A stretch of 64,000 nt of DNA from Planococcus ruber (GTDB taxonomy: Bacteria > Bacillota > Bacilli > Bacillales_A > Planococcaceae). Position numbers and translations under genes: made by a program. Shown piece by piece: positions 1-8,650 of this stretch (its first letter is position 1; every line of letters begins with the position of its first letter). The stretch covers positions 393,395-457,394 of the forward strand of contig NZ_JALHAG010000001.1 of NCBI RefSeq assembly GCF_022819085.1, read 5' to 3'. The notes under the pieces are model-generated. The model was given only the letters and a program-made list of their open reading frames with translations. It was not told the origin of the DNA and did not search any database.

Positions 1-1
1 C

Positions 2-307
2 GAAGCTGTAGACCGGGCACGGGATGGAGAAGGACCATCGATAGTGGAAGCCAAAACTTACCGGTGGAAAGGCCACTCGAAAAGCGATGCGAAAAAGTAT
101 CGGACCCGAGAAGAAGAGCAGGAATGGCGGGCAAAAGATCCGATTGCAAAGTTCCGGAGTGTGCTGATCGAAGAAGGATTGTTGACAGAAGAGAGCGCAG
201 ATAAACTAAAAGCCGAAGCAAATAAGGAAATCGAGGATTCGGTTGAATTTGCTAAAAATAGCCCCATGCCGACTCTCGATGACTTGATGGAAGACATATA
301 CGCTTAG
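2..307 (+). CDS. 2-oxoacid (acetoin-type) dehydrogenase E1 component, alpha subunit, C-terminal part
   Basis: This is the 3' end of a thiamine-diphosphate dehydrogenase alpha subunit; the open frame runs off the left edge, leaving 101 residues. The E1 alpha/beta pair decarboxylates a 2-oxo substrate (or cleaves acetoin) and passes the acyl group to lipoyl-E2. The visible part contains the family signature [10 protein letters not shown], whose GHS histidine belongs to the E1-alpha active-site loop, then the charged helical C-terminus. The KGHSKSD form is closer to acetoin-dehydrogenase-type E1 alpha than to pyruvate dehydrogenase, but the substrate is inferred. The E1beta gene starts 25 bases downstream, so this heads a four-gene operon. 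Confidence 0.88.
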   Translation, partial: EAVDRARDGEGPSIVEAKTYRWKGHSKSDAKKYRTREEEQEWRAKDPIAKFRSVLIEEGLLTEESADKLKAEANKEIEDSVEFAKNSPMPTLDDLMEDIYA

Positions 308-332
308 GGTGAAAGAAAGGGGAGTGGATTCG

Positions 333-1316
333 ATGAGAGAATTAACGTATTTAGAGGCTGTGAGAGAAGCGATGAGCCAAGAAATGCGCGAAAATGAAGA
401 CGTTTTCATTTTAGGTGAAGACATAGGGGTTTACGGTGGGGCATTCGGGGTCACGCGAGGCATGATCGAAGAATTTGGACCGGAACGAATCCGCAATACG
501 CCGATTTCGGAAGCCGCAATTTCGGGTACCGCTGTAGGGGCGGCATTGACCGGCATGCGGCCCATTCTTGAACTTCAATTCTCTGATTTTATTACAATTG
601 CAATGGACAATATGGTCAACCAAGCGGCCAAAATCCGTTATATGTACGGAGGCAAAGGAAAAGTGCCGATGGTGCTTCGTACGCCTGCCGGATCTGGAAC
701 AGGAGCAGCAGCACAGCACTCTCAAAGCTTAGAAGCGTGGATGGCGCATGTGCCGGGATTGAAAGTGGTGCAGCCTTCCACCGCCTATGATGCGAAAGGT
801 TTATTAAAAGCAGCGATTGATGATGATAATCCTGTTATTTTTTATGAACATAAGCTTTGCTACAAGACGAAGTCGGATGTGCCGGAAGAACCGTATTCCA
901 TTCCTTTAGGAAAGGCGGATATCAAACGTGAAGGAAGCGACGCCACGATCGTCGCGACGGCCATCATGGTCCATAAAGCGCTTGAAGCAGCTGTTGAACT
1001 TGAAAAAGACGGCATCAGTGTCGAAATCATCGATCCACGCACCTTAGTGCCGCTTGATACAGAAACGATTGTTGCGTCGGTCAAAAAAACAAGCCGCCTG
1101 ATCGTCGTTCATGAAGCGGTCAAACGCGGCGGATTTGGCGGCGAAATAGCCAGTATGATTGCAGAAAGCGAGGCATTCGACTATTTGGATGCTCCGATTA
1201 AACGGCTAGGCGGAAAAGCGGTGCCGATCCCTTATAATCCGGACCTAGAAAAAGCCGCTGTCCCAAGCGTCGAGGACATTGTCTCAGCGGTAAAAGAAAC
1301 ATTGAATCGATTGTAG
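333..1316 (+). CDS. 2-oxoacid (acetoin-type) dehydrogenase E1 component, beta subunit
   Basis: Full-length 327-residue E1 beta subunit, the partner of the preceding alpha subunit in TPP-dependent decarboxylation. It starts [10 protein letters not shown] and carries the conserved [14 protein letters not shown] and [12 protein letters not shown] blocks near the N-terminus, then the C-terminal transketolase-like domain ([22 protein letters not shown]). The ATG at 333 is chosen because GGGGAG lies 8-9 bases upstream; an upstream in-frame GTG at 309 would place that ribosome site inside the gene. The E2 gene follows after 18 bases. Whether the substrate is acetoin, pyruvate or a branched-chain keto acid cannot be decided from sequence alone. 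Confidence 0.92.
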   Translation: MRELTYLEAVREAMSQEMRENEDVFILGEDIGVYGGAFGVTRGMIEEFGPERIRNTPISEAAISGTAVGAALTGMRPILELQFSDFITIAMDNMVNQAAKIRYMYGGKGKVPMVLRTPAGSGTGAAAQHSQSLEAWMAHVPGLKVVQPSTAYDAKGLLKAAIDDDNPVIFYEHKLCYKTKSDVPEEPYSIPLGKADIKREGSDATIVATAIMVHKALEAAVELEKDGISVEIIDPRTLVPLDTETIVASVKKTSRLIVVHEAVKRGGFGGEIASMIAESEAFDYLDAPIKRLGGKAVPIPYNPDLEKAAVPSVEDIVSAVKETLNRL

Positions 1317-1334
1317 GGAAGGAGGAGCAACGGA

Positions 1335-2693
1335 ATGGCAAAAGAAATCTTCATGCCAAAACTGAGCAGTACCATGGAAGTGGGAACTTTGCTGCAGTGG
1401 TTCAAAGACGAAGGGGATTCTGTTGATGTGGGAGAGCCTCTTTTCGAAATCATGACCGATAAAATCAACATTGAAGTGGAATCTTATGAAGAAGGCATCT
1501 TGTTGAAAAAGTACTATGCCGAAGACGAAGAAATTCCGATCAATCAGGTGATCGGCTATATCGGCGAAGCCGGTGAAACGGTTCCGGAAGCTTCTCCCGG
1601 CGAATCGGGTGCAGCGTTAAGTGAACTGGGCGACTCCCGGCAGCCTTCTAAGCATGATTTACAGGAAATAGAGATCAGCGAGACTGCGTCGATAAATGAA
1701 ACCGGCGACGGAGATGGAGTGCCGGAGATGGAAAAAATCCGCGCTACGCCGGCAGCGCGCAGAGTGGCCAAAGAAAAAAACGTTACTCTTTCCAAAGTTC
1801 CCGGATCTGGGCCAAAAGGGCGGATTCACCAAAAAGATGTGGCAGACTTTTCACAAGCTGCACCGGCAGCAACTCCGCTTGCTAAAAAAGTGGCAGGAGC
1901 GGAAGGAATTGAGTTGCAGACCGTAACGGGTTCAGGTCCAAAAGGGAAAATATACCGAGCTGATGTGGAAAAAATGAAGCAGCCATCATCCGCTTCGGAA
2001 AGTGGCAGCAAACGAGTGAAAATGGAAGGAATCCGCAAAGTGGTCGCCGCGCGCATGCTGGAGAGCAAAACATCCGCTCCTCATGTGACGCTGACGACGG
2101 AAGTGGACATGTCCGAGGCGATTCAGTTGCGCAATCAACTGCTTCGCCCGATTGAAAAACAAACCGGGTTCCGGCTGTCCTATACCGAAATCATTTTAAA
2201 AGCGGCGGCATCCACTCTAAAGCTTCATAAAAATTTAAATGTTTCACTGGAAGGCAATGAAATCGTTTTCCATGAGGAAATCAATTTAGGGTTAGCGGTT
2301 GCGGTGGAAAATGGATTGCTTGTCCCTGTAGTGAAAAATGCAGATCAAAAGGGGCTTTCGGATTTGACTGCTGAATGCAAAAGGTTGGGGACGGCGGCTC
2401 GAAGCCAAGGCTTAAAACCCGAGGAAATGTCGGGAGGCACCTTTACCATCAGCAATCTGGGCATGTATGCCATCGATGCTTTTACTCCAGTCATCAATCA
2501 ACCGGAATCAGCTATTTTAGGGGTAGGGCGTATCAACGAGAAGCCAGTCGGGCACAATGGCGTTATAGAACTTCGGCCATTGATGGTTCTTAGCCTATCC
2601 TTTGACCACCGTGTAATCGACGGTGCTCCAGCTGCTGCTTTTTTGACGGACTTGAAAGAAGTGCTCGAACAGCCCTTTAAATTATTGGTTTAA
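1335..2693 (+). CDS. Dihydrolipoamide acyltransferase (E2) with two peripheral subunit-binding domains
   Basis: The 452-residue E2 core accepts the acyl group on a swinging lipoyl arm and transfers it to CoA. Order of domains: one lipoyl domain (about residues 1-78, lipoylated Lys43 in MTDKINIEV); an acidic linker; a first E3/E1-binding domain (about 133-171, ATPAARRVAKE ... GSGPKGRI); a second similar one (about 176-214, ATPLAKKVA ... GSGPKGKI); and the acyltransferase domain ending in DHRVIDG (His425, Asp429). Most E2 chains of this length have a single subunit-binding domain. AGGAGG upstream supports the ATG. It sits between E1beta and E3. Confidence 0.93.
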   Translation: MAKEIFMPKLSSTMEVGTLLQWFKDEGDSVDVGEPLFEIMTDKINIEVESYEEGILLKKYYAEDEEIPINQVIGYIGEAGETVPEASPGESGAALSELGDSRQPSKHDLQEIEISETASINETGDGDGVPEMEKIRATPAARRVAKEKNVTLSKVPGSGPKGRIHQKDVADFSQAAPAATPLAKKVAGAEGIELQTVTGSGPKGKIYRADVEKMKQPSSASESGSKRVKMEGIRKVVAARMLESKTSAPHVTLTTEVDMSEAIQLRNQLLRPIEKQTGFRLSYTEIILKAAASTLKLHKNLNVSLEGNEIVFHEEINLGLAVAVENGLLVPVVKNADQKGLSDLTAECKRLGTAARSQGLKPEEMSGGTFTISNLGMYAIDAFTPVINQPESAILGVGRINEKPVGHNGVIELRPLMVLSLSFDHRVIDGAPAAAFLTDLKEVLEQPFKLLV

Positions 2694-2706
2694 GGAGTAG
2701 ATTCCT

Positions 2707-4089
2707 TTGGAAAATTATGAAGTGGTAGTACTTGGAGGCGGCCCGGGAGGCTATGTAGCTGCCATACAGGCAGCGAAACTCGGAAAACGGGTGGCGCTAA
2801 TCGAAGCACGTGAACTAGGAGGCACCTGTTTAAACCGGGGATGCATCCCATCAAAAACCTTGCTTCGGCACGCAGAAGTGATTGAAACCATTGAACAAGC
2901 GAAAGAATGGGGAATTGAAACAGGGCCTGTGTCTTTTTCACTCTCCAAAATGATTGCACGCAAAGATGCGGTTATTCAACAGCTGAGAAACGGAATCGCC
3001 TATTTATTAAAAAGAGGCGAAATCAAAGTTTATGAAGGATTTGGCGAGGTAAGGAAAGACCGGACAATCGCTATCCGCATGGAAGATAAGGAAGAGCTCA
3101 TCAAAGGCGATCGCCTCATTCTTGCGACCGGGTCAAAGCCGCTGATCCCGCCCATTCCCGGCATTGAAAGTGCTGCCTATTTCACGAGTGACACCATTTT
3201 TGATATCGAGAAAATTCCCGAGTCAATGGTTATTGTAGGGGGCGGCATCATTGGAGTGGAATTGGCTTGCATATTTGCCAGTTTGCAAGTCCGAGTCCAC
3301 ATTGTCGAAATGGGCAGCAGAATCGTACCAAGTGAGGAACCGGAAGCGTCTAAAGCACTTGCAAAATCTTTGAAAAAGAAAGGGATTACAGTTCTAACAA
3401 ACACAAAAGTTGCGCATATTGAACCGCAGGAATCCAGTCAGTTTGTGAAAATTGAAAAAGAAAATGGCGCTCAAGAAATAATAGAGGCGGAGACGATTTT
3501 GCTTGCCGTTGGAAGAGCCGCAAATACGGCTTCTTTTGCAGCGTTAAATCTCGAAATGAATGGCCCGTTTGTGAAAGTGGACAATCAGATGGCTTCCAGC
3601 GCGCCGGGAATTTATGCCATTGGAGACATTGTTGGAGGATGGCAGCTTGCCCATGTAGCAAGTGCAGAAGGAAGGGTGGCCGCCGCGAACGCTGCCGGAG
3701 TATCGGAAACCATTGACTATTCAATCGTGCCAAGATGTGTGTATACCAGTCCGGAAATTGCCAGTGTCGGCATAACGGAAGAAGAAGCGAAGAGGAGAGG
3801 AATAGATTACAAGGTGGTAAGAATCGATCATAGGAGCAATGGGAGAGCTTTGGCGCAAGGTGAAAAGGAAGGGTTTACTAAGTTGATTGCCGGCACCCAA
3901 TACGGCGAAATTTTGGGTGTTTTGATGGTTGGCACCCACGTAACAGAAATGATAGCTGAACCTTCTGCATTTATGCACTTAGAAGGGACAGTCGATGAAC
4001 TGGCATCGTTGATCCATGCGCATCCGACTATTTCTGAAAGCCTGCATGAAGCATCAATTTCATGGCTTGAAAAAGGCGTTCACCATTAA
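2707..4089 (+). CDS. lpdA: Dihydrolipoamide dehydrogenase (E3)
   Basis: 460-residue FAD disulfide reductase that reoxidises the lipoyl groups of E2 with NAD+. It shows the N-terminal FAD-binding GGGPGG fold, the redox-active pair Cys41/Cys46 in GGTCLNRGCIPSK, a central NAD-binding GGGIIGVE motif, and the C-terminal HAHPTISE motif with catalytic His439/Glu444. The start is TTG, supported by AAGGAG about 9 bases upstream; no in-frame ATG precedes the FAD motif. It begins 13 bases after the E2 stop, completing the E1alpha-E1beta-E2-E3 operon. Symbol lpdA is generic; in an acetoin operon it would be acoL. Confidence 0.94.
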   Translation: MENYEVVVLGGGPGGYVAAIQAAKLGKRVALIEARELGGTCLNRGCIPSKTLLRHAEVIETIEQAKEWGIETGPVSFSLSKMIARKDAVIQQLRNGIAYLLKRGEIKVYEGFGEVRKDRTIAIRMEDKEELIKGDRLILATGSKPLIPPIPGIESAAYFTSDTIFDIEKIPESMVIVGGGIIGVELACIFASLQVRVHIVEMGSRIVPSEEPEASKALAKSLKKKGITVLTNTKVAHIEPQESSQFVKIEKENGAQEIIEAETILLAVGRAANTASFAALNLEMNGPFVKVDNQMASSAPGIYAIGDIVGGWQLAHVASAEGRVAAANAAGVSETIDYSIVPRCVYTSPEIASVGITEEEAKRRGIDYKVVRIDHRSNGRALAQGEKEGFTKLIAGTQYGEILGVLMVGTHVTEMIAEPSAFMHLEGTVDELASLIHAHPTISESLHEASISWLEKGVHH

Positions 4090-4160
4090 TTGCCAGAAGT
4101 GGCCATTGCGTCCTATAATAGAACAAGACATAGCACAGGGGCAATCCGTTGCAGTAAAAA

Positions 4161-4207
4161 GGATGGTCGAAACACCGTTTTGAGAAAGGCGGTTTCCGTA
4201 ACCATCC
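4161..4207 (+). other. Imperfect inverted repeat between E3 gene and SorC-type regulator gene
   Basis: The arm GGATGGTCGAAACACCG at 4161 is matched by CGGTTTCCGTAACCATCC at 4190-4207 with a few mismatches. It could be a weak terminator after the dehydrogenase operon (no clean T-run follows) or an operator for the SorC-family regulator encoded just downstream. No other feature was seen between 4090 and 4247. Confidence 0.35.
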
Positions 4208-4247
4208 ATCCGCTTTGTAAGTTTTATTAAAATGAGAAGGTGCATTG

Positions 4248-5186
4248 ATGATGAATTGGGACGAACGCAGGCAAATTGTAAAAGTATCAAGACTCTATTA
4301 TTTTGAAGGGCTGACCCAGGCGGAAATCGCCAAAAAAATAGGGGTTTCCCGCCCGGTGATTTCCAAATTGCTGAACAAAGCACGTGAAAATGGCATCGTT
4401 GAAATTTATATTAAAGATGAAAATGCACATACGGTTGAATTGGAGCACAGGCTTGAAAAGAAATACCATTTGAAGGAAGCGATTGTGGTTCCGGCTGCAG
4501 GAAAGGATCCGGAAATGATTAAGCATTCTTTAGGAAAAGCGGCGTCTTTTTACATATCCAAAAACCTTAATGGAAAAAAGTCGCTTGGCATTTCCTGGGG
4601 GAGCACATTGGCTAAGTTTGTTCAGGAATACCCGTACGAGCAGCACCAACAGCTAAAAATCATTCCGTTAGTCGGTGGGATGGGAAGAAGGCTGGTAGAA
4701 ATCCATTCTAATCTGCTGGCTTATCAGCTTTCCCAAAAAATGAATGCCAACTGTTCCTATCTATACGCTCCAGCGATGGTCGAAAATGCCGAATTGAAAA
4801 AACGCTTAATCGAATCAGAAGATATTGCCATGGTGCTGGAAGAAGGGCGCAACGTTGATATGGCAGTTGTGGGGCTCGGCAATCCTTACGAAGGCTCGAC
4901 GATGACGACGATGCAGTATTTAACAGAGGGCGATTTAAATTCGTTGAGAGAAGCTGGCGCAATCGGAGACATCGGATCGCGTTTCTATAGCCAATCCGGA
5001 GAGGAGATCATCCATCCGTTAAATGAATTGGTCATTGGCCTGGAGATCGATGAATACAAAAAGATTCCAGAAGTCATTGGCATTGTAGAAGGGTCCCATA
5101 AAGTCGAAAGCATCAGGGCTGCATTGAATGGCCATTATTTGGACGTGTTGGTGATTGACGACATAACTGCAGATTTGATCACTTAA
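4248..5186 (+). CDS. SorC-family (sugar-binding domain) transcriptional regulator
   Basis: 312-residue DNA-binding regulator. The N-terminal 55 residues form a helix-turn-helix (EGLTQAEIAKKIGVSRPVIS, typical of SorC/DeoR-like proteins). The rest is the sugar-phosphate-binding SorC domain, with LGISWGSTLAKF and the conserved VVGLGNP and GDIGSRF blocks. Such proteins usually sense a phosphorylated sugar or related metabolite and control a neighbouring operon. It lies 158 bases downstream of the 2-oxoacid dehydrogenase operon on the same strand, which makes that operon the likely target (inference). ATG at 4248 is preferred, with GAGAAGG about 7 bases upstream; 4251 is also possible. Confidence 0.85.
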   Translation: MMNWDERRQIVKVSRLYYFEGLTQAEIAKKIGVSRPVISKLLNKARENGIVEIYIKDENAHTVELEHRLEKKYHLKEAIVVPAAGKDPEMIKHSLGKAASFYISKNLNGKKSLGISWGSTLAKFVQEYPYEQHQQLKIIPLVGGMGRRLVEIHSNLLAYQLSQKMNANCSYLYAPAMVENAELKKRLIESEDIAMVLEEGRNVDMAVVGLGNPYEGSTMTTMQYLTEGDLNSLREAGAIGDIGSRFYSQSGEEIIHPLNELVIGLEIDEYKKIPEVIGIVEGSHKVESIRAALNGHYLDVLVIDDITADLIT

Positions 5187-5222
5187 AAAGCAAGGCCGCA
5201 AAAATTTTGCGGCCTTGCTTTT
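5187..5222. terminator. Bidirectional rho-independent terminator
   Basis: Perfect palindrome AAAGCAAGGCCGC / GCGGCCTTGCTTT with A- and T-runs on both sides, between the plus-strand SorC regulator and the minus-strand membrane protein gene, so it can end both transcripts. Confidence 0.88.
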
Positions 5223-5233
5223 GGTTTGCCTGC

Positions 5234-5692
5234 TTAATCCCTTTGCTGATTTTCCAGTGCATAGCCGATGCCGGCCAAGGAAAGCATAGCCATTGAAACC
5301 AATTTTTCATCCAGCCATATTTTCTTATCTGTTGAAATCGAGGGTGTATTTCTTGCATCCGAATTATACGTTGAACAAATTCCTTGGGCTGCCCAAAACA
5401 TCGAAGGCAGAAGCGCGGACAATTGGATGTCCTGAGTCGAATCGAAAGTTTTGCGAGTCAGGAAGTATAAACTGGCCGCACCTAGAAATGCGCCAAGTGA
5501 AATCGACAGGGCATCCGAATGGTTAGCTTGAGTGGTTCTATTCTTGTCAGCGATAAAGCCCCCGACAATAGTGAGTGCTGCTGTACTGGCCAATATCGCT
5601 TTTCCAGCCGAAAATGGCTTTTTTCTTGGTCCGTGGTAAAGGATAGGTGCCTTAGAATAAGTTGCCGGGAACGTTCTAACTGCCGCCGCCAT
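5234..5692 (-). CDS. Small hypothetical membrane protein
   Basis: 152-residue protein of unrecognised family. Start at 5692 (MAAAVRTFPATY) is chosen because GGAGG lies 8 bases upstream; the longer frame would put that ribosome site inside the gene. Two hydrophobic stretches are visible in the middle (ILASTAALTIVGGFIA and LSISLGAFLGAASLYFL), then two less hydrophobic ones, suggesting a small integral membrane protein with about four helices. It is convergent with the SorC regulator and lies downstream of the large SLH protein gene, from which it is separated by a terminator. No function is proposed. Confidence 0.65.
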   Translation of the reverse strand: MAAAVRTFPATYSKAPILYHGPRKKPFSAGKAILASTAALTIVGGFIADKNRTTQANHSDALSISLGAFLGAASLYFLTRKTFDSTQDIQLSALLPSMFWAAQGICSTYNSDARNTPSISTDKKIWLDEKLVSMAMLSLAGIGYALENQQRD

Positions 5693-5778
5693 TTGCCATC
5701 CCTCCAATTTGTTTCGGCAATTCTTCAATTGCCTGTTCTATAGAATATAGTGCAACATAGAGTAGAATTTTCAAAATC

Positions 5779-5813
5779 AAAACACGCAGCCCTTTAAAAA
5801 GCGCTGCGTGTTA
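5779..5813 (-). terminator. Rho-independent terminator of the SLH phosphoesterase gene
   Basis: Read on the minus strand, AACACGCAGC and GCTGCGTGTT form a stem followed by a T-rich tract. It lies 17 bases past the stop of the 834-residue SLH protein. Confidence 0.8.
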
Positions 5814-5829
5814 AGCTGTTTAAAAGCCA

Positions 5830-8334
5830 TCAATTCATATCATTCAATTTGTAAAGGAAGACCGCGTAATCACCGCGGGTAATCGGATCAACTGTGCCAA
5901 AGGTTGTGGCCGTTTTTCCGTTAGTGATGTGATACTCCACTAACGCAGCAACAGCTTCCCGATACCGTCCGCCGACATCGGTGAACGCTGTTTCTTTCGT
6001 AACGGCATTCATGCGGTAAGCTCTTGTCAGCATAATCGCCATTTCACCGCGCGTAATCAAATCATTTGAACCAAATTCTGTAGCCGATTTCCCGTTGATG
6101 ATGCCTTCAGCTTTCAATGCATTTACATATTCGATGCCACGCTTCGGCACATCTTTAAATCCGGATGGCTCATCATCCAAGTCCAATTTAAGAGCCTTGG
6201 CCAACATGATGGCAGCATCCACACGCTTTATTGGATCTCCTGTACCAAATTTAGTATCCGAGTAGCCTTTCGTAATATCTTCGCGGATCAAATAGGTGAC
6301 GGAAGGCATGTATTTCTGCGCTACGTCGGTAAAAGTAATTGGTGCCGGACCAGGGTCTGGGGTCGGAGTTGAACCGCCGCCGCCAGGAGTGCCAGGGTCA
6401 GGTGTTGTTCCACCGCCGCCAGGAGTGCCAGGATCAGGCGTTGTTCCACCGCCGCCAGGAGTGCCAGGATCAGGCGTTGTTCCACCGCCGCCAGGAGTGC
6501 CAGGGTCAGGCGTTGTTCCACCGCCGCCAGGAGTGCCAGGGTCAGGTGTTGTTCCACCGCCGCCAGGAGTGCCAGGGTCAGGTGTTGTTCCGCCACCGTT
6601 GCCCGGATCCGGATCAGGAGTTGGCGGCGCTATTTCAGTGCCTGTGGTGAACTCGTAAATAGCTGATCGGAATTCGCTGTCCTTCGTATAAGCATTCATG
6701 TACCAGAAATATTTTGTTTTTTGTTCCAATTTCTTCCATTCTACCGAAGCTTTGCCTTTTTCCAGTTCCTCATCTATGCCAATTTCTTTTTCCTTATAGA
6801 TTTCGGCAGAAACATAATCGGTTGAAACTTCTTTTTTGTTTTTGGCGATCGCTTCTTGATTCGGTTCCCAGTCGACCAGATCGTATTTTCCTGTGAAGGA
6901 ATCTTCGGGTTCGTAGTGGTCGATGTCTCCCGTGATCGCAGAAATCGCCGTGAATTCAATTTCTTCAGTTTCAGGTTTGAAATCGACGAATCGAAGATAA
7001 CCGTCCCCGCCTTGGCCTACGCCTTGATAATTCCCCATGACTTGCAGCACTTCCCGGTTCGAACCGTCTTCATTTTTCAATTTGGAAATTTTCTTTTTCG
7101 CTCCATTGAAATGGCCGGACAGCACGAGTTTAACGTTTTCATTCGGAACGACGACGTTGTTGTAAACTACGGTAGGAATGCCAGGATCAAGGCTTCCGTC
7201 ATAAGCTAAATATTGGTGCATATTCAGCACGGCATTTTTATCCGCATGCTCAGCCAGTACGCGATTCGCCCAAGCGAGGGTATCCGGTTTGTTCTCCAAT
7301 CCGAATCCAAGGTAGACGAAGATGAACTCGTGGCCGTTTAAGGTCATCAAGTCATAATGGTTTTGGTTATTGTTCATATTCTCGCCGTACCAATATTTTC
7401 CTTCGAACCGGTCAGCGCCGGCATACTTATGGAAGTATGTGTAGTCGATGCGCATATCGGATTTGTGCTGCACATCGTGGTTTCCAGCTAATACGCCGTA
7501 TGGGATATTCGCTGCATCCATTCGGTCCAGGTTTTTCTTGGCGACAGCCCATTCTTTTTCGCTGTCCGGGGTATCCACCAAGTCCCCGGTATTGATCACA
7601 TATTCAAAGCGGTCTTTGTTGTATTGATCGATGATGAAGTCCGTGACTTTATCCCAATTTTCCGGATAGAGCCTTGCGTAGAATTGGGTATCTGTAAACC
7701 ATAATAACGAAAATTCTTCTTTAGAAGGAGCGGTATTTTTCAGCTCGTTTTGAACTTTTACGAGAATTTTGCCGGCATCCATAAATTTTGCATCCGAAAC
7801 TTTAATGGAGAAATTAATTTCGCTTCCTTTGCTGTCGGATTTCTTTTCTTCGGCTTTCACCCATTCGGTTTTGGAATGGTCCCAGATGGAAATGGAAAGC
7901 GTTGAATCTGGCAATGTTTTCCCTTGCCAATTAATTTCAGCAGATCCTCCTTTTTCAAGTTTGCCGGTATCAACTTCGAAAGTCTGGAAAGAATCTCCTT
8001 GATCGGAAGATGTGGTGTAGTACTTGCCATCATCCGCAGCCAACTCGGCTTTATTAGCATCGGTAGCTTCTTTTTCTTCACCCGCTACGTTCGATTTCGC
8101 TTTAATGCCGGCAGTAGAAACATCCTTGAAATCTCCTTGCATGAATTCGACAGTTTCTACCGTTTCGCCGTTCTGAACAACTGTTTCTAAAGTAGCATTG
8201 CGGTAGACATCTGTGGCAGCGTTTGCCGGCGAAACTTCCGTAAACGCTGTTTCAGCAGCTAAAGCTGGTACGGGAACAATAAGGCTAAAAGTCATTGCGG
8301 CAGCTGCTGCATAAGTAAAGAATTTTTTTATCAT
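5830..8334 (-). CDS. Secreted metallophosphoesterase with C-terminal S-layer homology domains
   Basis: 834-residue exported protein. A signal peptide (MIKKFF, hydrophobic core, cleavage after about ALA27) is followed by an N-terminal region of about 180 residues of unclear fold. A calcineurin-like phosphoesterase domain comes next (about 205-455: [36 protein letters not shown]), then a fibronectin-like stretch, a Gly/Pro/Thr linker of 12-residue repeats, and three SLH domains (about 668-834; [18 protein letters not shown]) that bind pyruvylated secondary cell-wall polymer. It is probably a cell-surface phosphatase or nucleotidase. GGAGG precedes the ATG. It lies alone between two terminators, so it is monocistronic. 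Confidence 0.92.
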   Translation of the reverse strand: MIKKFFTYAAAAAMTFSLIVPVPALAAETAFTEVSPANAATDVYRNATLETVVQNGETVETVEFMQGDFKDVSTAGIKAKSNVAGEEKEATDANKAELAADDGKYYTTSSDQGDSFQTFEVDTGKLEKGGSAEINWQGKTLPDSTLSISIWDHSKTEWVKAEEKKSDSKGSEINFSIKVSDAKFMDAGKILVKVQNELKNTAPSKEEFSLLWFTDTQFYARLYPENWDKVTDFIIDQYNKDRFEYVINTGDLVDTPDSEKEWAVAKKNLDRMDAANIPYGVLAGNHDVQHKSDMRIDYTYFHKYAGADRFEGKYWYGENMNNNQNHYDLMTLNGHEFIFVYLGFGLENKPDTLAWANRVLAEHADKNAVLNMHQYLAYDGSLDPGIPTVVYNNVVVPNENVKLVLSGHFNGAKKKISKLKNEDGSNREVLQVMGNYQGVGQGGDGYLRFVDFKPETEEIEFTAISAITGDIDHYEPEDSFTGKYDLVDWEPNQEAIAKNKKEVSTDYVSAEIYKEKEIGIDEELEKGKASVEWKKLEQKTKYFWYMNAYTKDSEFRSAIYEFTTGTEIAPPTPDPDPGNGGGTTPDPGTPGGGGTTPDPGTPGGGGTTPDPGTPGGGGTTPDPGTPGGGGTTPDPGTPGGGGTTPDPGTPGGGGSTPTPDPGPAPITFTDVAQKYMPSVTYLIREDITKGYSDTKFGTGDPIKRVDAAIMLAKALKLDLDDEPSGFKDVPKRGIEYVNALKAEGIINGKSATEFGSNDLITRGEMAIMLTRAYRMNAVTKETAFTDVGGRYREAVAALVEYHITNGKTATTFGTVDPITRGDYAVFLYKLNDMN
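6377..6592 (-). repeat. Tandem 36-bp repeat, six copies, encoding a Gly-Pro-Thr linker
   Basis: Six direct 36-bp units, differing only at a few third positions (GGG/GGA, GGT/GGC), encode the 12-residue unit [12 protein letters not shown]. They form the flexible linker between the phosphoesterase domain and the SLH anchors. Copy number is likely to vary between strains through slippage or recombination (inference). Confidence 0.93.
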
Positions 8335-8590
8335 AATCCATCCTCCTTATAAGTGATCCAGCCATTTAGAAAAAAGAATCAACTAGCTGTAAAAAATTGA
8401 TAAGTTTATTTTGAATATTCAAATAACTTATTGTTTTTGATAATAACATAAAACCACATAAAAGAGCCTATAAATAATTAAAATATTTAGTTAATTTTAC
8501 GTAAAATGATTCTTTTGAATTAGTTATAATGACATTTTCATCAAATAAATAGCTTTTTTGAAATGAAAATAGGGGTGGGAACGAGGGGGA
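8335..8590 (-). promoter_or_regulatory. AT-rich leader region of the SLH phosphoesterase gene
   Basis: About 250 AT-rich bases without a credible gene. A GGAGGA ribosome site lies just upstream of 8334. An imperfect palindrome centred on TTGAATATTCAA occupies about 8402-8429. No clear -35/-10 pair could be assigned. Long leaders are common for abundant surface-layer-type proteins. Confidence 0.35.
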
Positions 8591-8624
8591 AGAAGAAAAA
8601 CCACCGGCCTGAAAGGCCGATGGT
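8591..8624 (-). terminator. Rho-independent terminator after the thioredoxin-like gene
   Basis: On the minus strand ACCATCGGCCT pairs with AGGCCGGTGGT (one wobble), followed by TTTTTCTTCTT. It is 27 bases beyond the TAA of the thioredoxin-like gene. Confidence 0.85.
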
Positions 8625-8650
8625 TTGCGGTCATTTTCAAAAAGTAAAGC

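Noticed and set aside
6296-6658. Gly/Pro/Val-rich plus-strand open frames across the 36-bp repeats
   Set aside because: They arise from the repeat read on the opposite strand; no ribosome site and no continuation outside the repeat.
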